Below, in pieces: positions 13,375 to 13,478 of a stretch of DNA of 13,478 nucleotides (positions are counted from its first letter, which is position 1; each line of letters begins with the position of its first letter). Where the stretch lies: NCBI GenBank assembly GCA_002451555.1, contig DKCU01000097.1:1-13478 (forward strand). The letters are read 5' to 3'. The notes below the pieces were generated by a model. It saw only the letters and a list, made by a program, of their open reading frames with translations. It ran no database searches and had not been told where the DNA came from. A program made the position numbers and the translations under genes. This stretch comes from Candidatus Segatella albertsiae (GTDB lineage Bacteria > Bacteroidota > Bacteroidia > Bacteroidales > Bacteroidaceae).

Positions 13375-13417
13375 TTGTCAACAGAGTCAACAGTTAACAG
13401 TCAGATTTTGCATACTT
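13375..13417 (-). repeat. Family B repeat, copy 4 (right arm of the element)
   Basis: On the minus strand AAGTATGCAAAATCTGACTG leads into TTAACTGTTGACTCTGTTGA. It matches copy 3 over about 40 bp with a few substitutions, in inverted orientation. Confidence 0.85.
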
Positions 13418-13478
13418 CCCCCTCCAAGACAAAAAAGAGTATATATATATTATTTAACCTGTTGGCGGAATTAATTTA

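Larger units (their letters stand above)
13078..13478. other. Gene-free region with an inverted-repeat-bounded element
   Basis: No credible ORF or recognisable RNA gene is present. Family B copies 3 and 4 face each other at 13100-13142 and 13375-13417. Between them lie a 10-bp direct repeat (CTTAAATCCA at 13182 and 13212), a hairpin TTCACC-AAT-GGTGAA at 13252-13266, a CTTTTT/AAAAAG hairpin at 13269-13290 and three 22-bp tandem units. The window ends in AT-rich sequence. Confidence 0.6.

Overview
The window looks like a piece of a Bacteroidales chromosome, most likely a Prevotella/Segatella-type genome. Three things suggest this. First, the promoters follow the Bacteroidetes -33/-7 pattern: TTTG-N19-TAnnTTTG is perfect in front of both ruvB and the bile-acid-symporter-family gene. 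Second, most genes lack a Shine-Dalgarno sequence. Third, the gene set is typical of the phylum: a long signal peptidase I, a WbqC protein, a DUF2851 protein beside dprA, and a YbeY with a substituted third metal-site residue. Genus-level placement is inference from memory of similar intergenic repeats.

Layout. 1-87: hairpin-rich repeat remnant. 88-1056 (-): BASS-family transporter. 1057-1359: divergent promoter region. 1360-3591 (+): ruvB, coaD and ybeY. 3703-5189 (+): an AT-rich islet holding a 55-aa ORF, a TacT-like GNAT acetyltransferase (together a candidate toxin-antitoxin pair) and a small exported protein. A strong bidirectional terminator at 5199-5241 separates this from a leftward cluster: thioesterase (9048-9452), DUF2851 protein (7543-8835), dprA (6410-7537) and dusB (5248-6234). 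From 9595 a rightward operon runs dapB, lepB, a signal-peptidase-like paralogue that has lost its catalytic Ser and Lys, and wbqC. 13057-13478 has no gene but holds a terminator and a roughly 318-bp element bounded by inverted repeats.

Roles. The recognisable genes are core housekeeping: Holliday-junction branch migration (RuvB), incoming-DNA processing (DprA), CoA synthesis (CoaD), 16S rRNA maturation (YbeY), tRNA dihydrouridylation (DusB), lysine/diaminopimelate synthesis (DapB) and protein export (LepB). The accessory signal is concentrated in the islet and in the inactive protease paralogue.

The other striking layer is the intergenic DNA. At least four families of short dispersed repeats, mostly with heptamer-like internal periods, occupy nearly every gap. 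Copies of family A supply the stop codon of four genes. They form inverted pairs that bracket two intergenic gaps exactly, and one copy is read in frame as about 15 residues inside wbqC.
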